This document shows, piece after piece, positions 23,224 through 33,263 of a stretch of DNA of 64,000 nucleotides. Both the position numbers and the translations under genes were made by a program. Source of the stretch: Betaproteobacteria bacterium (lineage in GTDB: Bacteria > Pseudomonadota > Gammaproteobacteria > Burkholderiales > Casimicrobiaceae); NCBI GenBank assembly GCA_016861105.1, contig BOKS01000014.1, forward strand, positions 62,001 to 126,000, given 5' to 3'. The notes under the pieces were generated by a model, which was not told the DNA's origin, made no database searches, and saw only the letters and a list, made by a program, of their open reading frames with translations. Each line of letters opens with the position of its first letter. The first letter of the stretch is position 1.

Positions 23224-24345
23224 GTGTCCACCGCCCGACCGACGCTCGACTCTTTGTCCGCCATCGCGCTCCGCGGCGTAGCGAAGCACTGGGCGACCGC
23301 GCACGGCCGCGTGCACGGCGTGGACGGCATCTCGTTCGACGCCGACGAGGGCACGCTGAACGTCCTGCTCGGGCCCTCGGGCTGCGGCAAGTCGACGACG
23401 CTGCGGCTGATCGCGGGCCTCGAGTTCCCCGATGCGGGGACGATCGCCATCGCCGGCCGCGACGTCACGCGGCTGCCGCCCGCCCAGCGCGCGATCGCGA
23501 TGGTGTTCCAGTCGTACGCGCTGTTCCCGCACCTCTCGGTGGCCGAGAACATCCTGTTCGGGCTGCGCGTGCGCAAGGTGGCGCGCGCGGAGTGCGACGC
23601 GCGGCTGGCGCAGGTCGCCGACCTCCTCGGGCTCGCGAAGCTCCTCGACCGCAAGCCGTCGCAGCTCTCCGGCGGGCAGCAGCAGCGCGTGGCGCTGGGC
23701 CGCGCGATCATTGCGCGCGCGCCGGTCTGCCTGATGGACGAGCCGCTGTCGAACCTCGACGCGCAGCTGCGCGCGGAGATGCGCAGCGAGATCCGCGCGC
23801 TGCAGCGGAAGCTCGGCATCACGATGGTCTACGTCACGCACGACCAGGTCGAGGCCATGTCGATGGCCGACCGGGTGCTGCTGCTGAACGCCGGCCGCGT
23901 CGAGCAGAACGGGCGCCCCGTCGATCTCTACGAGGCGCCTGCGAACACGTTCGTCGCCCGCTTCATCGGCACCCCGCCGATGAACCTGATGAACCTCGTG
24001 CCTGCGGGCGACGCCGCCGCGATCGAGGGGGCCGAGCACGGCCCGCGGCTGCCGCGCGCGTGCGCCGGCGGCACGCTCGGCGTGCGTCCGGAGCACATCG
24101 AGCTCGCGTCCGCGGAAGGCTTGCGCGCCGCGGTCGAGAGCGTCGAGTATCTCGGCGCGGACTCGCTGGTCGTGTGCCGCGTGGGGACCGCGCCGGTCGC
24201 CGTGCGCGTGCCGGGCGCGGTGGCCGCGGCCCCGGGCGACGCCGTCCGGCTGCGCTGGCCCGAAGGTGCGGCACACGTCTTCGAGGCCGACGGGCGGCGG
24301 GCGAGCGATGCCCGGCGTCACGAGGCCGCCACTGCGTTCGCGTAG
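23224..24345 (+). CDS. ABC importer ATPase, UgpC/MalK family
   Basis: ATP-binding subunit of a sugar or glycerol-3-phosphate-type importer, 373 residues. Walker A GPSGCGKST, Q-loop FQSYALFPHLSV, signature LSGGQQQRVALGRA, Walker B CLMDEPLSNLDA and H-loop VTHDQVEAM are all present; a C-terminal TOBE/MOI-like domain follows from about residue 240 (ANTFVARFIGTPPMNLMNLV, GVRPEHIEL). GTG start is chosen so that the domain begins at STARPTLDSLSAIALRGV. It heads an operon with binding protein, two permeases and a phosphodiesterase-family enzyme, a gene order consistent with glycerol-3-phosphate or phosphodiester uptake. Confidence 0.9.
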   Translation: MSTARPTLDSLSAIALRGVAKHWATAHGRVHGVDGISFDADEGTLNVLLGPSGCGKSTTLRLIAGLEFPDAGTIAIAGRDVTRLPPAQRAIAMVFQSYALFPHLSVAENILFGLRVRKVARAECDARLAQVADLLGLAKLLDRKPSQLSGGQQQRVALGRAIIARAPVCLMDEPLSNLDAQLRAEMRSEIRALQRKLGITMVYVTHDQVEAMSMADRVLLLNAGRVEQNGRPVDLYEAPANTFVARFIGTPPMNLMNLVPAGDAAAIEGAEHGPRLPRACAGGTLGVRPEHIELASAEGLRAAVESVEYLGADSLVVCRVGTAPVAVRVPGAVAAAPGDAVRLRWPEGAAHVFEADGRRASDARRHEAATAFA

Positions 24346-24376
24346 CGTCGAAGCCCTTTCGTCCCAGGAGGAGCCC

Positions 24377-25669
24377 ATGCTGTCACGCCGTTTGCGTCAA
24401 CTCGCCGCCGCCGCCGCGGCCGCCGCCGTCCCGGTCCTCGCCGCGGCGCAGGCCACGGTCGAGGTGCCGTTCTTCTACCCCATCGCCGTCGGCGGCCCGA
24501 TCACGAAGATCATCGACGGCTTCGCCGCCGACTTCGAGAAGGAGAACCCCGGCGTCAAGCTGAAGCCGATCTACACCGGCAGCTACCAGGACTCGATCGC
24601 GAAGGCGCTGACGTCGGTGAAGAGCGGCGACCCGCCCGTCACGTCGATCCTGCTGTCCACCGACATGTACACGCTGATCGACGAGGACGCGATCGTCCCG
24701 TTCGACGACCTCGTGAAGACGCCGGAGGACAAGGCCTGGCTGGCGGGCTTCTACCCGGGGTTCATGGAGAACAGCCGCACGGGCGGCAAGACCTGGGGGA
24801 TCCCGTTCCAGCGCTCGACGGTCGTGCTCTACTGGAACAAGGAGATGTTCAAGGAGGCGGGGCTCGACCCGAACCGGCCGCCGGCCACCTGGCAGGAGCA
24901 GCTCGACTACGCGCAGAAGCTCACCAGGCGCGATGCGTCGGGCAAGGTCACGCAGTGGGGGCTGCAGATCCCGTCGTCCGGCTTCCCGTACTGGCTGTTC
25001 CAGGGGCTCGCGATCCAGAACGGCGTCAACCTGATGAACGCGGCCGGCACCGAGACCTACTACGACCGCCCCGAGGTGATCGGGGCGCTGCAGTACTGGG
25101 TCGACCTCGCGCGCAAGCACAGGGTGCATCCGGAGGGGATCGTCGAGTGGGGCACGACGCCGAAGGACTTCTTCGAGCGCAAGATGGCGATGATGTGGAC
25201 GACGACGGGCAACCTCACCAACGTCAAGAACAACGCCAAGTTCGACTTCGGCGTGGCCATGCTCCCGGCGGGCAAGCAGCGCGGCAGCCCGACCGGCGGC
25301 GGAAACTTCTACATCTTCAAGAAGTCCACGCCCGCGCAGCGCGAGGCGGCGTTCAAGTTCATCAAGTGGGTGACGCAGCCGGCGCGCGCGGCGCAGTGGA
25401 GCATCGACACGGGCTACGTCGCGGTGTCGCAGGCGGCCTACGACACCCCGGCGATGAAGAAGTACGTGAGCGAGTTCCCCGCCGCCGCGGTCGCGCGCGA
25501 CCAGCTGCCCTACGCGAAGGCGGAGCTCTCGACGCACGACAACCAGCGCGTCACCAAGGCGCTCAACGACGGCCTGCAGGCGGCGCTGACCGGCACGAAG
25601 ACGCCGGAGGCGGCGATGCGCGACGCGCAGCGCGAGGCCGAGCGGCTGCTGCGGGCGCACCGCAGGTAG
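24377..25669 (+). CDS. Periplasmic solute-binding protein, UgpB-like
   Basis: A 430-residue extracellular binding protein (family 1). An Ala-rich signal peptide [20 protein letters not shown] with cleavage after LAAAQA leads into TVEVPFFYPIAVGGPITKII and DGFAADFEKENPGVKLKPIY, the type found in UgpB. Later GIPFQRSTVVLYWNKEMF and FFERKMAMMWTTTGNLTNV fit ligand-binding loops. AGGAGGAG provides a strong ribosome site. It determines what the importer takes up; glycerol-3-phosphate or a glycerophosphodiester is my best guess from similarity and neighbours. Confidence 0.88.
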   Translation: MLSRRLRQLAAAAAAAAVPVLAAAQATVEVPFFYPIAVGGPITKIIDGFAADFEKENPGVKLKPIYTGSYQDSIAKALTSVKSGDPPVTSILLSTDMYTLIDEDAIVPFDDLVKTPEDKAWLAGFYPGFMENSRTGGKTWGIPFQRSTVVLYWNKEMFKEAGLDPNRPPATWQEQLDYAQKLTRRDASGKVTQWGLQIPSSGFPYWLFQGLAIQNGVNLMNAAGTETYYDRPEVIGALQYWVDLARKHRVHPEGIVEWGTTPKDFFERKMAMMWTTTGNLTNVKNNAKFDFGVAMLPAGKQRGSPTGGGNFYIFKKSTPAQREAAFKFIKWVTQPARAAQWSIDTGYVAVSQAAYDTPAMKKYVSEFPAAAVARDQLPYAKAELSTHDNQRVTKALNDGLQAALTGTKTPEAAMRDAQREAERLLRAHRR

Positions 25670-25685
25670 CCGAGCGAACGACACC

Positions 25686-25747
25686 GGGCCCGCCTGCGCG
25701 GGGGCGACGACGGTCGGGTCGTCGTCGTCCCCGCGCAGGCGGGGATC
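25686..25747. repeat. REP-like palindrome between transporter genes
   Basis: Two long complementary arms (CCCGCCTGCGCGGGGGCGAC and its partner ending CCCCGCGCAGGCGGGG) around a short loop fold into a stable hairpin between the binding-protein and permease genes. CCCCGCNNNNGCGGGG palindromes of this sort are frequent dispersed repeats in proteobacteria. Inside an operon it may cap the 3' end of the upstream mRNA and so raise binding-protein levels over the permeases. Confidence 0.7.
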
Positions 25748-25771
25748 CGGCGTCCTTCGAGGCGTCACCGC

Positions 25772-26647
25772 ATGAACCGCGCGACGCAGTGGATCCACGC
25801 CTGGCTGCTGCTGCTGCCGGCCGCGGCGCTGCTCGCGCTGTTCACCCACTATCCCGCCGTGGCCAACCTCTGGCACAGCTTCTTCTCGACGCCGAAGGGC
25901 GCGCGGCCCGCCGTGTTCGTCGGGCTGGACAACTACCGCAACCTGGTCGACGACCCGATCTTCTGGCAGGCGTTCGCGAACAACCTGTGGTACGCGCTCG
26001 GCACGATCCCGACGTCGATCGCGATCGCCATCGCGATGGCCGTGTGGGTGAACGACCGCCTGCCGGGGCGCGGCTTCCTGCGGCTCGCCTACTTCACGCC
26101 GACGGTGCTGCCGATGATCGCGGTGGCCAACATCTGGCTGTTCTTCTTCACGCCCGAGTACGGGCTGCTCGAGCAGGTCACCGGCGCGCTCGGCTTCGCG
26201 AGCCACAACTGGCTCGGCAGCAAGGAGACCGCGCTGCCGGCGCTGATGGTCGTGACGATCTGGAAGGAGGCGGGGTTCTTCATGATCTTCTACCTCGCCG
26301 CGCTGCAGTCGATGTCGCCGCACCTCGCCGAGGCCGCCGCGATCGAGGGTGCGTCGCGCTGGTACTTCTTCCGGCGCGTGACGCTGCCGCTGCTGATGCC
26401 GACGACGCTGTTCGTGCTGGTCAACGCGGTCATCAACGCCTTCCGGCTCGTCGACCACGTCTTCGTGATGACGCGCGGCGGCCCGGACAGCGCGACGACG
26501 CTGCTGCTCTACTACGTCTACGAGATCGGCTTCCGCTTCTGGGACTCGGCGTACGCGGCGGCGCTCACGATGGTGCTCCTCGCCCTGCTCGCGGTGGTCG
26601 CGCTGGCGCAGTTCTTCTTCCTGGACCGCAAGGTCCACTACCAGTGA
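25772..26647 (+). CDS. ABC importer permease, UgpA-like
   Basis: A 291-residue inner-membrane permease with about six transmembrane helices, the first being WLLLLPAAALLALFTHYPAV. The cytoplasmic coupling loop EAAAIEGASRWYFFRRVTLP carries the EAA motif that contacts the ATPase. Family likeness is to UgpA/MalF-type components. It follows the REP-like hairpin and precedes its partner permease by 22 bases. Confidence 0.9.
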   Translation: MNRATQWIHAWLLLLPAAALLALFTHYPAVANLWHSFFSTPKGARPAVFVGLDNYRNLVDDPIFWQAFANNLWYALGTIPTSIAIAIAMAVWVNDRLPGRGFLRLAYFTPTVLPMIAVANIWLFFFTPEYGLLEQVTGALGFASHNWLGSKETALPALMVVTIWKEAGFFMIFYLAALQSMSPHLAEAAAIEGASRWYFFRRVTLPLLMPTTLFVLVNAVINAFRLVDHVFVMTRGGPDSATTLLLYYVYEIGFRFWDSAYAAALTMVLLALLAVVALAQFFFLDRKVHYQ

Positions 26648-26669
26648 CGGCCGCCGCGCGGGCATCCCG

Positions 26670-27506
26670 GTGAGCGCATCCGCCACCGTCCACGAGCCGC
26701 GCGGCGCGGGCCGCGCGCTGGAGAGCGTCGCCGCCTGGACGCTGGGCGTGCTGTGGATCCTGCCGCTCGCCTACGCCGTGTGGACGGCGTTCCACCCCGC
26801 CGAGTTCTCGACGCGCTTCGTCCCCGGGGCGCCGCTGACGCTCGACAACTTCGTCAAGGCCTGGAACGCCGCGCCGTTCGCGCGCTACTTCGTCAACACG
26901 GTGGTGCTCGTGACGACGATCCTCGCCGCGCAGCTCGTGCTGGTGACGCTCGCCGCCTACGCGTTCGCGCGCTACCGCTTCCCGGGCGACGACGTGGCCT
27001 TCGCGCTGGTGCTCGTGCAGCTGATGATCATGCCCGACGTGCTGATCGTCGAGAACTACCGCACGATGACGGTACTGGGCATCAAGGACACGATCCTGTC
27101 GATCGGCCTGCCGTACATGGCGAGCGCGTTCGGCATCTTCCTGCTGCGGCAGACGTTCAAGACGGTGCCCCGCGAGCTGGACGAGGCCGCGCGCGTCGAG
27201 GGCTGCTCCAGCCTGCAGACGCTGTGGAAGGTCTACGTGCCGCTGGCGAAGCCGACGTACGTCGCGTACGCGCTCGTGTCCGTGTCCTACCACTGGAACA
27301 ACTTCCTGTGGCCGCTGATCATCACCGAGTCGGTCGAATCGCGGCCGGTCACCGTGGGGCTGCAGGTGTTCGCCTCCACCGACCAGGGGATCGACTGGTC
27401 GATCATCACCGCCGCGACGCTGCTGACCACCGGTCCGCTGCTCGTCGCGTTCCTGCTGTTCCAGCGCCAGTTCGTCCAATCGTTCATGAGGGCCGGCATC
27501 AAATGA
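26670..27506 (+). CDS. ABC importer permease, UgpE-like
   Basis: A 278-residue permease, partner of the preceding one, with six predicted helices (first at TLGVLWILPLAYAVWTAFHP) and the EAA loop DEAARVEGCSSLQTLWKVYV. HPAEFSTRFVPGAPLTLDNF matches the region after helix one in UgpE/MalG. The GTG start is preceded by weak ribosome signals. Its stop overlaps the ATG of the next gene (ATGA), so the phosphodiesterase-family enzyme is made in step with it. Confidence 0.9.
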   Translation: MSASATVHEPRGAGRALESVAAWTLGVLWILPLAYAVWTAFHPAEFSTRFVPGAPLTLDNFVKAWNAAPFARYFVNTVVLVTTILAAQLVLVTLAAYAFARYRFPGDDVAFALVLVQLMIMPDVLIVENYRTMTVLGIKDTILSIGLPYMASAFGIFLLRQTFKTVPRELDEAARVEGCSSLQTLWKVYVPLAKPTYVAYALVSVSYHWNNFLWPLIITESVESRPVTVGLQVFASTDQGIDWSIITAATLLTTGPLLVAFLLFQRQFVQSFMRAGIK

Positions 27507-28360
27507 AGATCCTCACGTGGAACGTGCAGTGGTGCCGCGGCATCGACGGCCGCGTCGACCCCGCGCGCATCGCCGCCGAGGTGCGTCGACTCGGGGACGC
27601 CGACGTCGTCTGCCTGCAGGAGATCGCCGACGGGTACCCGGAGCCGCGGCTGGCCGGCAGCGACGGCGCCGACCAGTTCCGGCAGCTCGCCGCGCTGCTG
27701 CCGGACCGCACCGCGCTGCCTGCCGTCGCGGTCGACCAGCCGGGGGAGAACGGTGCGCGCCGGCGCTTCGGCAACATGATCCTGTCGCGCCTGCCGGTGA
27801 AGCAGGTGTATCGCTGGCTGCTGCCGCTGCCGTGCGAGCCGGGCGTCGCGGGCATGCCGCGCATCGCGATCGAGGCGGTGATCGCGGCCCCGTTCGGGGA
27901 CGTGCGCGTGATCACCACCCACCTCGAGTGGTACTCGGCGCTCCAGCGCGGCGCCCAGGTCGACGAGCTGCGGCGCATCTACGCCGACGGACACGCGCAC
28001 GCGCGCGACGGCCGCCGGATCATGGGCGTGGACAAGGGCCCGTTCGAGACGCTGGTGCGGCCGAAGGCGACGGTGATCTGCGGCGACTTCAACCTCGAGT
28101 ACGACAGCGACCAGCACGCGCGCATGGTCGCGCCGTTCGGCGACGCCACCCCGGCGCTGGCCAACGCGTGGGACCTCGTGCACCCGGGCGAGCCCTATCC
28201 GGCGACGTTCTGCATCCACGCCGCGATGCCGGGCTACGGGCAGCTGCACTGCGACTTCTTCTTCGTCGATCCGCAGGCCGGGCAGCGCATCGCGGACTGG
28301 CAGGTGGACCAGGACACGCAGGCCTCCGACCACCAGCCCGTGCTCCTCACGCTGCGCTGA
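27503..28360 (+). CDS. Endonuclease/exonuclease/phosphatase-family enzyme
   Basis: A 285-residue member of the metal-dependent EEP superfamily: MKILTWNVQWCRGIDG (Asn), VVCLQEIADG (Glu metal ligand), VITTHLEWYS, ICGDFNLEYDSDQ (Asp/Asn) and the terminal ASDHQPVL (Asp-His). No signal peptide. Placement at the end of a glycerol-3-phosphate-type importer operon, with translational coupling, suggests it cleaves an imported phosphodiester inside the cell. A DNA-repair role is less likely from context but not excluded. Confidence 0.85.
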   Translation: MKILTWNVQWCRGIDGRVDPARIAAEVRRLGDADVVCLQEIADGYPEPRLAGSDGADQFRQLAALLPDRTALPAVAVDQPGENGARRRFGNMILSRLPVKQVYRWLLPLPCEPGVAGMPRIAIEAVIAAPFGDVRVITTHLEWYSALQRGAQVDELRRIYADGHAHARDGRRIMGVDKGPFETLVRPKATVICGDFNLEYDSDQHARMVAPFGDATPALANAWDLVHPGEPYPATFCIHAAMPGYGQLHCDFFFVDPQAGQRIADWQVDQDTQASDHQPVLLTLR

Positions 28361-28480
28361 GGCTCGAGCGCGCCGGCCGGCGGTAGAATCGCGCCGCCCG
28401 CCCCGCGACGCCCGCGGCGCGGCCGCTGCCTTGTCGCCCTCCCGCCCCTCCGCCGGACGCGCGCCCGCCGCGTCCCCCCG

Positions 28481-31400
28481 ATGAGTTCGGCCGCCTTCGC
28501 CGCGTTCGCGGCGTCGGGGCGCCCGGCCGTCGCGTTCGTGATGCACGGCTGGGGCGGCGGCGTGCGCCGCCACGCCGACGACCTCGCTGCGCTGCTCGCG
28601 CCGGCGGCGGCGGTGGTCTTCGTCGAGCCGGCCGGTGGCGACGTCGTGCGCGTGCGCATTCCGGGCGTGCCCGACGCCGCGCACTTCGCGCTGCCCGCGG
28701 AGGCGCAGGCGCTGGGCGCGGCGCTGCGGGCGCTGGGCGTCGCGCGCCTGCACTTCCACCACGTGCACGGGATGCCGCAGGCGATCCTCGACCTGCCGTC
28801 CGCCGCGTCGTTCGACTACGACGTGACGCTGCACGACTACGTCGCCATCTGCCCGCAGCTCCACCTCGTCGACGCGCAGGGACGCTACTGCGGCGAGCCG
28901 GACGAGGCGGGGTGCACGGCGTGCCTCGCGCTCCGGCCGCCCGCGTGGCCGCTCGCCATCGGCGCGTGGCGCGAGCGCTTCGCGGGCTGGCTCGCAGGCG
29001 CCCAGCGCGTGATCGCGCCGTCGCACGACGTCGCCGGGCGGATCGCACGACACGTGCCGCAGGTCGCGATCGACGTCTGGCCGCATCCGGAAGCGGCCTC
29101 GCCGCCGCCGCCGCGGCTGCGCGTGGTCACGCTGGGCCTGCTGTCGCGCGAGAAGGGCCTCGGCGTGGTCGCGGAATGCGCGCGGCTCGCCGAGCGCGAC
29201 GACCTGCCGCTCGCGTTCCGCGTCATCGGCGCGACGTCCGCGCCGCTGCCGCCGCTGCCGCCGTCGCGCCTCGCGGCCAGCGGCGAGTTCGACGACGACG
29301 ACCTTCCGGCGCTGCTCGCCGCGGAGCGGCCCGACGTCTGCTGGTTCCCGGCGCAGGTGCCGGAGACCTACGCCTACACGCTGTCGGTCGCGCTCGCGGC
29401 CGGCGTGCCGATCGTGGCGTCCGACCTCGGCGCATTCCCCGAGCGGCTGCGCGGCGTCGCCGGCGCGCGACTGGTGCCGTGGAACGCCGACGCGCGCGCG
29501 TGGATCGATGCGCTGCTCGCCGCCGCGCCGCTGCCGCTTGCGGCGGCGGCCCGGCCCGCGGGGACCGCGCCGTCGGCGTACCTCGCGCGTTACCTCGCGC
29601 CGCTGCCGCACCCGTCGCCGGCAACGAGTGTGTCCGCGCTGCCCGACGAGCGCTTCGTCGCCCCCGCGCGTGCTCCGCAGCCGCTTGCGCTCGCCGACCT
29701 GGTGCGCGAGGGCGTCCAGTTGGGCAAGCGCGAGGCGCGCGCCGAGCTGGCCCGCCGCGCCGCGGCGGTCGACCTGGACCTCGCCGCGCTGAGGGCGGCG
29801 CTGGATGAGGCCGATCGCGCCACCTTGCGGGCGCGCGCGCGTGTCGACGCGCTGGAGACCTCTACGACCTGGCGCGTGACGGCGCCGCTGCGCGACGTCG
29901 CCCATCGCGCGAAGATCGCCGCGGTGCGCGCGCGGGCGGGCTGGCAGGGCGTGCGCCAGGCACCGCAGCGCGCGTCGCTCGCGCTGACGATCCTGCGGCA
30001 GGAGGGCCCGCTGGCGCTGGCGCAGCGCATCGGTCGCAAGCTGCGCGGCGCGCACCGCTTCCGTCCCGTCCGTCCAGCGCCCTGGCGACAGGCCGCGGCG
30101 ATCGCGCCGCTCGCCTTCGCGCCGCCGGTGCGTCCGCGCGTGTCGATCGTGATCCCCGCCTACGGGAAGCCGCTGCTCACGTTCACGTGCCTCGCGAGCG
30201 TGCACGCGACGGTGCGCCACGAGGACGTCGAGGTGGTGGTCGTCGACGACGGATCGCCCGAGCCGCTCGCCGGGGACCTCGCGCCGGTGAGCGGCATCCG
30301 CGTCGAGCGCAATGCGACGAACCTCGGGTTCATCGCGAGCTGCAACCGTGGCGTGGAGCTCGCCCGCGGCGAGTTCGTGGTGCTCCTCAACAACGACACC
30401 ATCGTCACGCCGGGATGGCTCGACGCGCTGCTGGAGGTGTTCGCGCGGCGCGCGGACGCGGGACTGGCCGGGGCGAAGCTCGTGTATCCCGACGGCCGCC
30501 TGCAGGAGGCGGGCGGCATCGTGTGGCGCGACGGTTCGGCGTGGAACGACGGGCGCGACGACGATCCGGACCGCCCCGAGTACAACTACCTGCGCGCGGC
30601 CGACTACTGCTCGGGCGCGTGCCTCGCGTTCCGCCGCGACGTCTTCCTCGCACTCGGCGGGTTCGACGCGCGCTACGCGCCCGCGTACTACGAGGACACG
30701 GACCTCGCGTTCGCCGTGCGCGCGGCCGGGCGCGAGGTCTACTATCAGCCCGCCGCCACGGTGGTGCACTTCGAGGGGCAGACCGCCGGCACCGACGTCG
30801 CCACCGGCGTCAAGCGGCACCAGGCGATCAACCGCGAGGCGTTCCGCGCGAAGTGGGCCGCCGTCCTCGCCGGTCATCGGCCCAACGGCGTCGACCCGGG
30901 TCTCGAGCGCGACCGCGCGGCGAAGCGCCGCGTGCTGGTCGTCGAGGCGCGCATGCTGACGCCGGACCAGGACTCGGGGTCGATGCGCACGCTCGCGATG
31001 CTCGAGCTGATGGTCGAGGCGGGGTGCAAAGTCGTGTTCGTCGCCGAGAACCTCGAGCACCGCCAGCCCTACGTCGGCATGCTGCAGCAGCGTGGCGTCG
31101 AGGTGCTGTTCGCGCCCTACGTGCGCTCGGTGAGCGACGTGATCGCCGCGCGCGGAGGCGAGTTCGACATCGTGCTGGTCGCGCGTCACTACGTCGCCGT
31201 CAAGCACCTCGACGCGCTGCGAAGGTTCGCGCCGAAGGCGATAGTGGCATTCGACACCGTGGACCTGCACTTCCTGCGCGCGCAGCGTCTCGCCGAGCTG
31301 GAGGGCGGCGCGATGGCGAAGGCCGCGGCGCGCGCGCGCCGCGACGAGGAGCTCGCACTCATCCGCCGCGCCGACGTCACGATCGTCGTCTCGCCGGTCG

Positions 31401-32035
31401 AGCGCGACGTACTCGCGGCGCTCGTGCCCGAAGCGCGGGTGCTGCTGCTGTCGAACATCCACGAGCCGGTGCCGGGCGGGCGGCCGTTCGCCGAGCGCGA
31501 GGGCCTGGTGTTCATCGGCGGCTTCGAGCACCCGCCCAACGTCGACGCCGTGCTCTGGTACGCCCGCGAGGTACTGCCGAGGCTGCGCAGGCGGCTGCCC
31601 GGCGTGCGCACCTACGTCGTCGGCAGCAAGGTCCCGGCGACGATCCGCGCGCTGGAGGCGCCCGACCTGGTGGTGACGGGCTGGGTGCCGGACGTCGCGC
31701 CGTTCTTCACGGGCTGCCGCGCGTCGATCGCGCCGCTGCGCTACGGCGCCGGCGTCAAGGGCAAGGTGAACCTCGCGATGAGCTACGGGCTGCCGGTCGT
31801 CGCGACGACAGCGGCGGTCGAGGGCATGCACCTCGTCGCCGGCGAGGACGCGATGGTGGCCGACGATCCGGAGTCCTTCGCCGACGCCATCGCGCGCGTG
31901 TACGACGACGAGGCGCTGTGGACGCGGCTGGCGCGCGCGGGCGTGGCGAACGTCCGCCGCCATTTCTCGCGCGAGGTCGCGGCCGCGGCGCTCGCGCGGC
32001 TCTACGCGATGGCGCAGGCGCGCGCGCGGCCGTGA
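28481..32035 (+). CDS. Three-domain glycosyltransferase (GT4-like / GT2 / GT4)
   Basis: An 1184-residue protein with three sugar-transfer units. Residues ~10-390 form an unusual GT4-like unit ([58 protein letters not shown]). Residues ~420-545 are helical. A GT2 domain follows at ~549-815 ([67 protein letters not shown]). The last unit, ~815-1184, is a second GT4 ([40 protein letters not shown]). No membrane spans. Such chains build O-antigen or capsule-type polysaccharides; no other polysaccharide genes are nearby. Confidence 0.88.
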   Translation: MSSAAFAAFAASGRPAVAFVMHGWGGGVRRHADDLAALLAPAAAVVFVEPAGGDVVRVRIPGVPDAAHFALPAEAQALGAALRALGVARLHFHHVHGMPQAILDLPSAASFDYDVTLHDYVAICPQLHLVDAQGRYCGEPDEAGCTACLALRPPAWPLAIGAWRERFAGWLAGAQRVIAPSHDVAGRIARHVPQVAIDVWPHPEAASPPPPRLRVVTLGLLSREKGLGVVAECARLAERDDLPLAFRVIGATSAPLPPLPPSRLAASGEFDDDDLPALLAAERPDVCWFPAQVPETYAYTLSVALAAGVPIVASDLGAFPERLRGVAGARLVPWNADARAWIDALLAAAPLPLAAAARPAGTAPSAYLARYLAPLPHPSPATSVSALPDERFVAPARAPQPLALADLVREGVQLGKREARAELARRAAAVDLDLAALRAALDEADRATLRARARVDALETSTTWRVTAPLRDVAHRAKIAAVRARAGWQGVRQAPQRASLALTILRQEGPLALAQRIGRKLRGAHRFRPVRPAPWRQAAAIAPLAFAPPVRPRVSIVIPAYGKPLLTFTCLASVHATVRHEDVEVVVVDDGSPEPLAGDLAPVSGIRVERNATNLGFIASCNRGVELARGEFVVLLNNDTIVTPGWLDALLEVFARRADAGLAGAKLVYPDGRLQEAGGIVWRDGSAWNDGRDDDPDRPEYNYLRAADYCSGACLAFRRDVFLALGGFDARYAPAYYEDTDLAFAVRAAGREVYYQPAATVVHFEGQTAGTDVATGVKRHQAINREAFRAKWAAVLAGHRPNGVDPGLERDRAAKRRVLVVEARMLTPDQDSGSMRTLAMLELMVEAGCKVVFVAENLEHRQPYVGMLQQRGVEVLFAPYVRSVSDVIAARGGEFDIVLVARHYVAVKHLDALRRFAPKAIVAFDTVDLHFLRAQRLAELEGGAMAKAAARARRDEELALIRRADVTIVVSPVERDVLAALVPEARVLLLSNIHEPVPGGRPFAEREGLVFIGGFEHPPNVDAVLWYAREVLPRLRRRLPGVRTYVVGSKVPATIRALEAPDLVVTGWVPDVAPFFTGCRASIAPLRYGAGVKGKVNLAMSYGLPVVATTAAVEGMHLVAGEDAMVADDPESFADAIARVYDDEALWTRLARAGVANVRRHFSREVAAAALARLYAMAQARARP

Positions 32036-33246
32036 CCACGGACGCGTTCGTCGCCCGCCAGGCCATCGTCGACCGGCGGCACCGCCTCGTCGCCTACGAG
32101 CTCCTCTTCCGCACCGCCGACGGCGGCGGGCTCGCGGCGGGTGCCGACGGCGTCGGCGCGAGCCTCGCCGTGGTGTCGAACGCGCTGCTGGACATGGGGA
32201 CGACCTGGCTGCTCGGCGACAGGCTCGCGTTCGTCAACATGGGCGCGGCGGCGCTGCTGAGCGAGCTGCCCGCGATCCTGCCGAAGGACCGGATCGTGGT
32301 CGAGATCCTCGAGGACGTCGACGCCACGCCCGAGGTCCTCGCGCGCGTGCAGGACCTCCGCGCGCAGGGCTGCCGCTTCGCGCTGGACGACTACGACCAC
32401 CGCCCCGCGGTCCGCGCGCTGCTGCCGCTGTGCGACTACGTCAAGCTCGACGTGCTGGCGCTGGACGCGGCGCGGCTGCGGGACGTGGCGCGGTCGCTGC
32501 GCGCGCACCCCCTGCGGCTGGTCGCCGAGAAGGTCGAGACGCGCGCGCACTTCGACGCGTGCGCGGGGGACTTCGACCTGTTCCAGGGCTACTACTTCGC
32601 GCGCCCGGAGACGTTCGCGACGCGCGTGCTGGAGCCCGCGCAGGCGGCGCTGCTGCAGCTCATGGAACGCGTCGGTCGCGGCGCCGAGGTGGACGAGGTC
32701 GAGGCGCTGTTCCGCCGCGACGTCGCGCTGACCGTCAAGCTCATGCACTACGTGAACGCAGCGGGTTTCGGCCTGGCCCGGCCGGCGCGGTCGCTGCGCC
32801 ACGTGCTCGCGCTGCTCGGGCAGCGTCCGCTCTACCGCTGGCTGACGGTGCTGCTGGCCACCTCGGGCCGCGGCGACGCGACGTTGCCGCTCGCCCGGAC
32901 CGCGATCACGCGCGGGCGCGTCGCCGAGCTGCTCGGGGCGCGGCTGGTCGCCCGCGACCAGCGCGACGAGCTGTTCGTGGCCGGCGTCTTCACGCTGCTC
33001 GACGCGATGCTCGGCGTCCCGATGGCCGACGTGCTCGCGCGGCTGCCGCTGCCGGCCGCCGTCGCCGATGCGCTGCTGCGCCGGGCGCCTCCGTACGGGC
33101 CGATCCTCGATCTCGTCGAGGCGCTGGAGTCGCAGGAGGTCGCGACGATCGGGCGCCGCGCGGCGGCCCTCGGGCTCGACCCCGCCGACGTCAGCCGCGA
33201 CCACCTCGAGGCGCTCGCGTGGGTCGAGCGGCTGGGGCTGGACTGA
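32032..33246 (+). CDS. EAL-HDOD protein, probably without diesterase activity
   Basis: A 404-residue signalling protein. Residues ~1-205 resemble EAL (cyclic-di-GMP phosphodiesterase) domains: [49 protein letters not shown] and LVAEKVET. The usual DDFGTG catalytic loop is replaced by DDYDHRPA, so enzyme activity is doubtful. Residues ~210-404 form an HDOD domain ([40 protein letters not shown]). Proteins of this YuxH-like build act as scaffolds or regulators. GTG overlaps the stop of the glycosyltransferase gene, linking the two. Confidence 0.85.
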   Translation: MTTDAFVARQAIVDRRHRLVAYELLFRTADGGGLAAGADGVGASLAVVSNALLDMGTTWLLGDRLAFVNMGAAALLSELPAILPKDRIVVEILEDVDATPEVLARVQDLRAQGCRFALDDYDHRPAVRALLPLCDYVKLDVLALDAARLRDVARSLRAHPLRLVAEKVETRAHFDACAGDFDLFQGYYFARPETFATRVLEPAQAALLQLMERVGRGAEVDEVEALFRRDVALTVKLMHYVNAAGFGLARPARSLRHVLALLGQRPLYRWLTVLLATSGRGDATLPLARTAITRGRVAELLGARLVARDQRDELFVAGVFTLLDAMLGVPMADVLARLPLPAAVADALLRRAPPYGPILDLVEALESQEVATIGRRAAALGLDPADVSRDHLEALAWVERLGLD

Positions 33247-33263
33247 AACGAGGACGACGCGCG

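Noticed and set aside
27287..31963. Very long minus-strand open frame (over 1500 codons)
   Set aside because: It is the shadow of plus-strand transporter, phosphodiesterase and glycosyltransferase genes in GC-rich DNA. Its translation is Arg/His/Val-rich with no domain, while the plus strand has clear motifs throughout.
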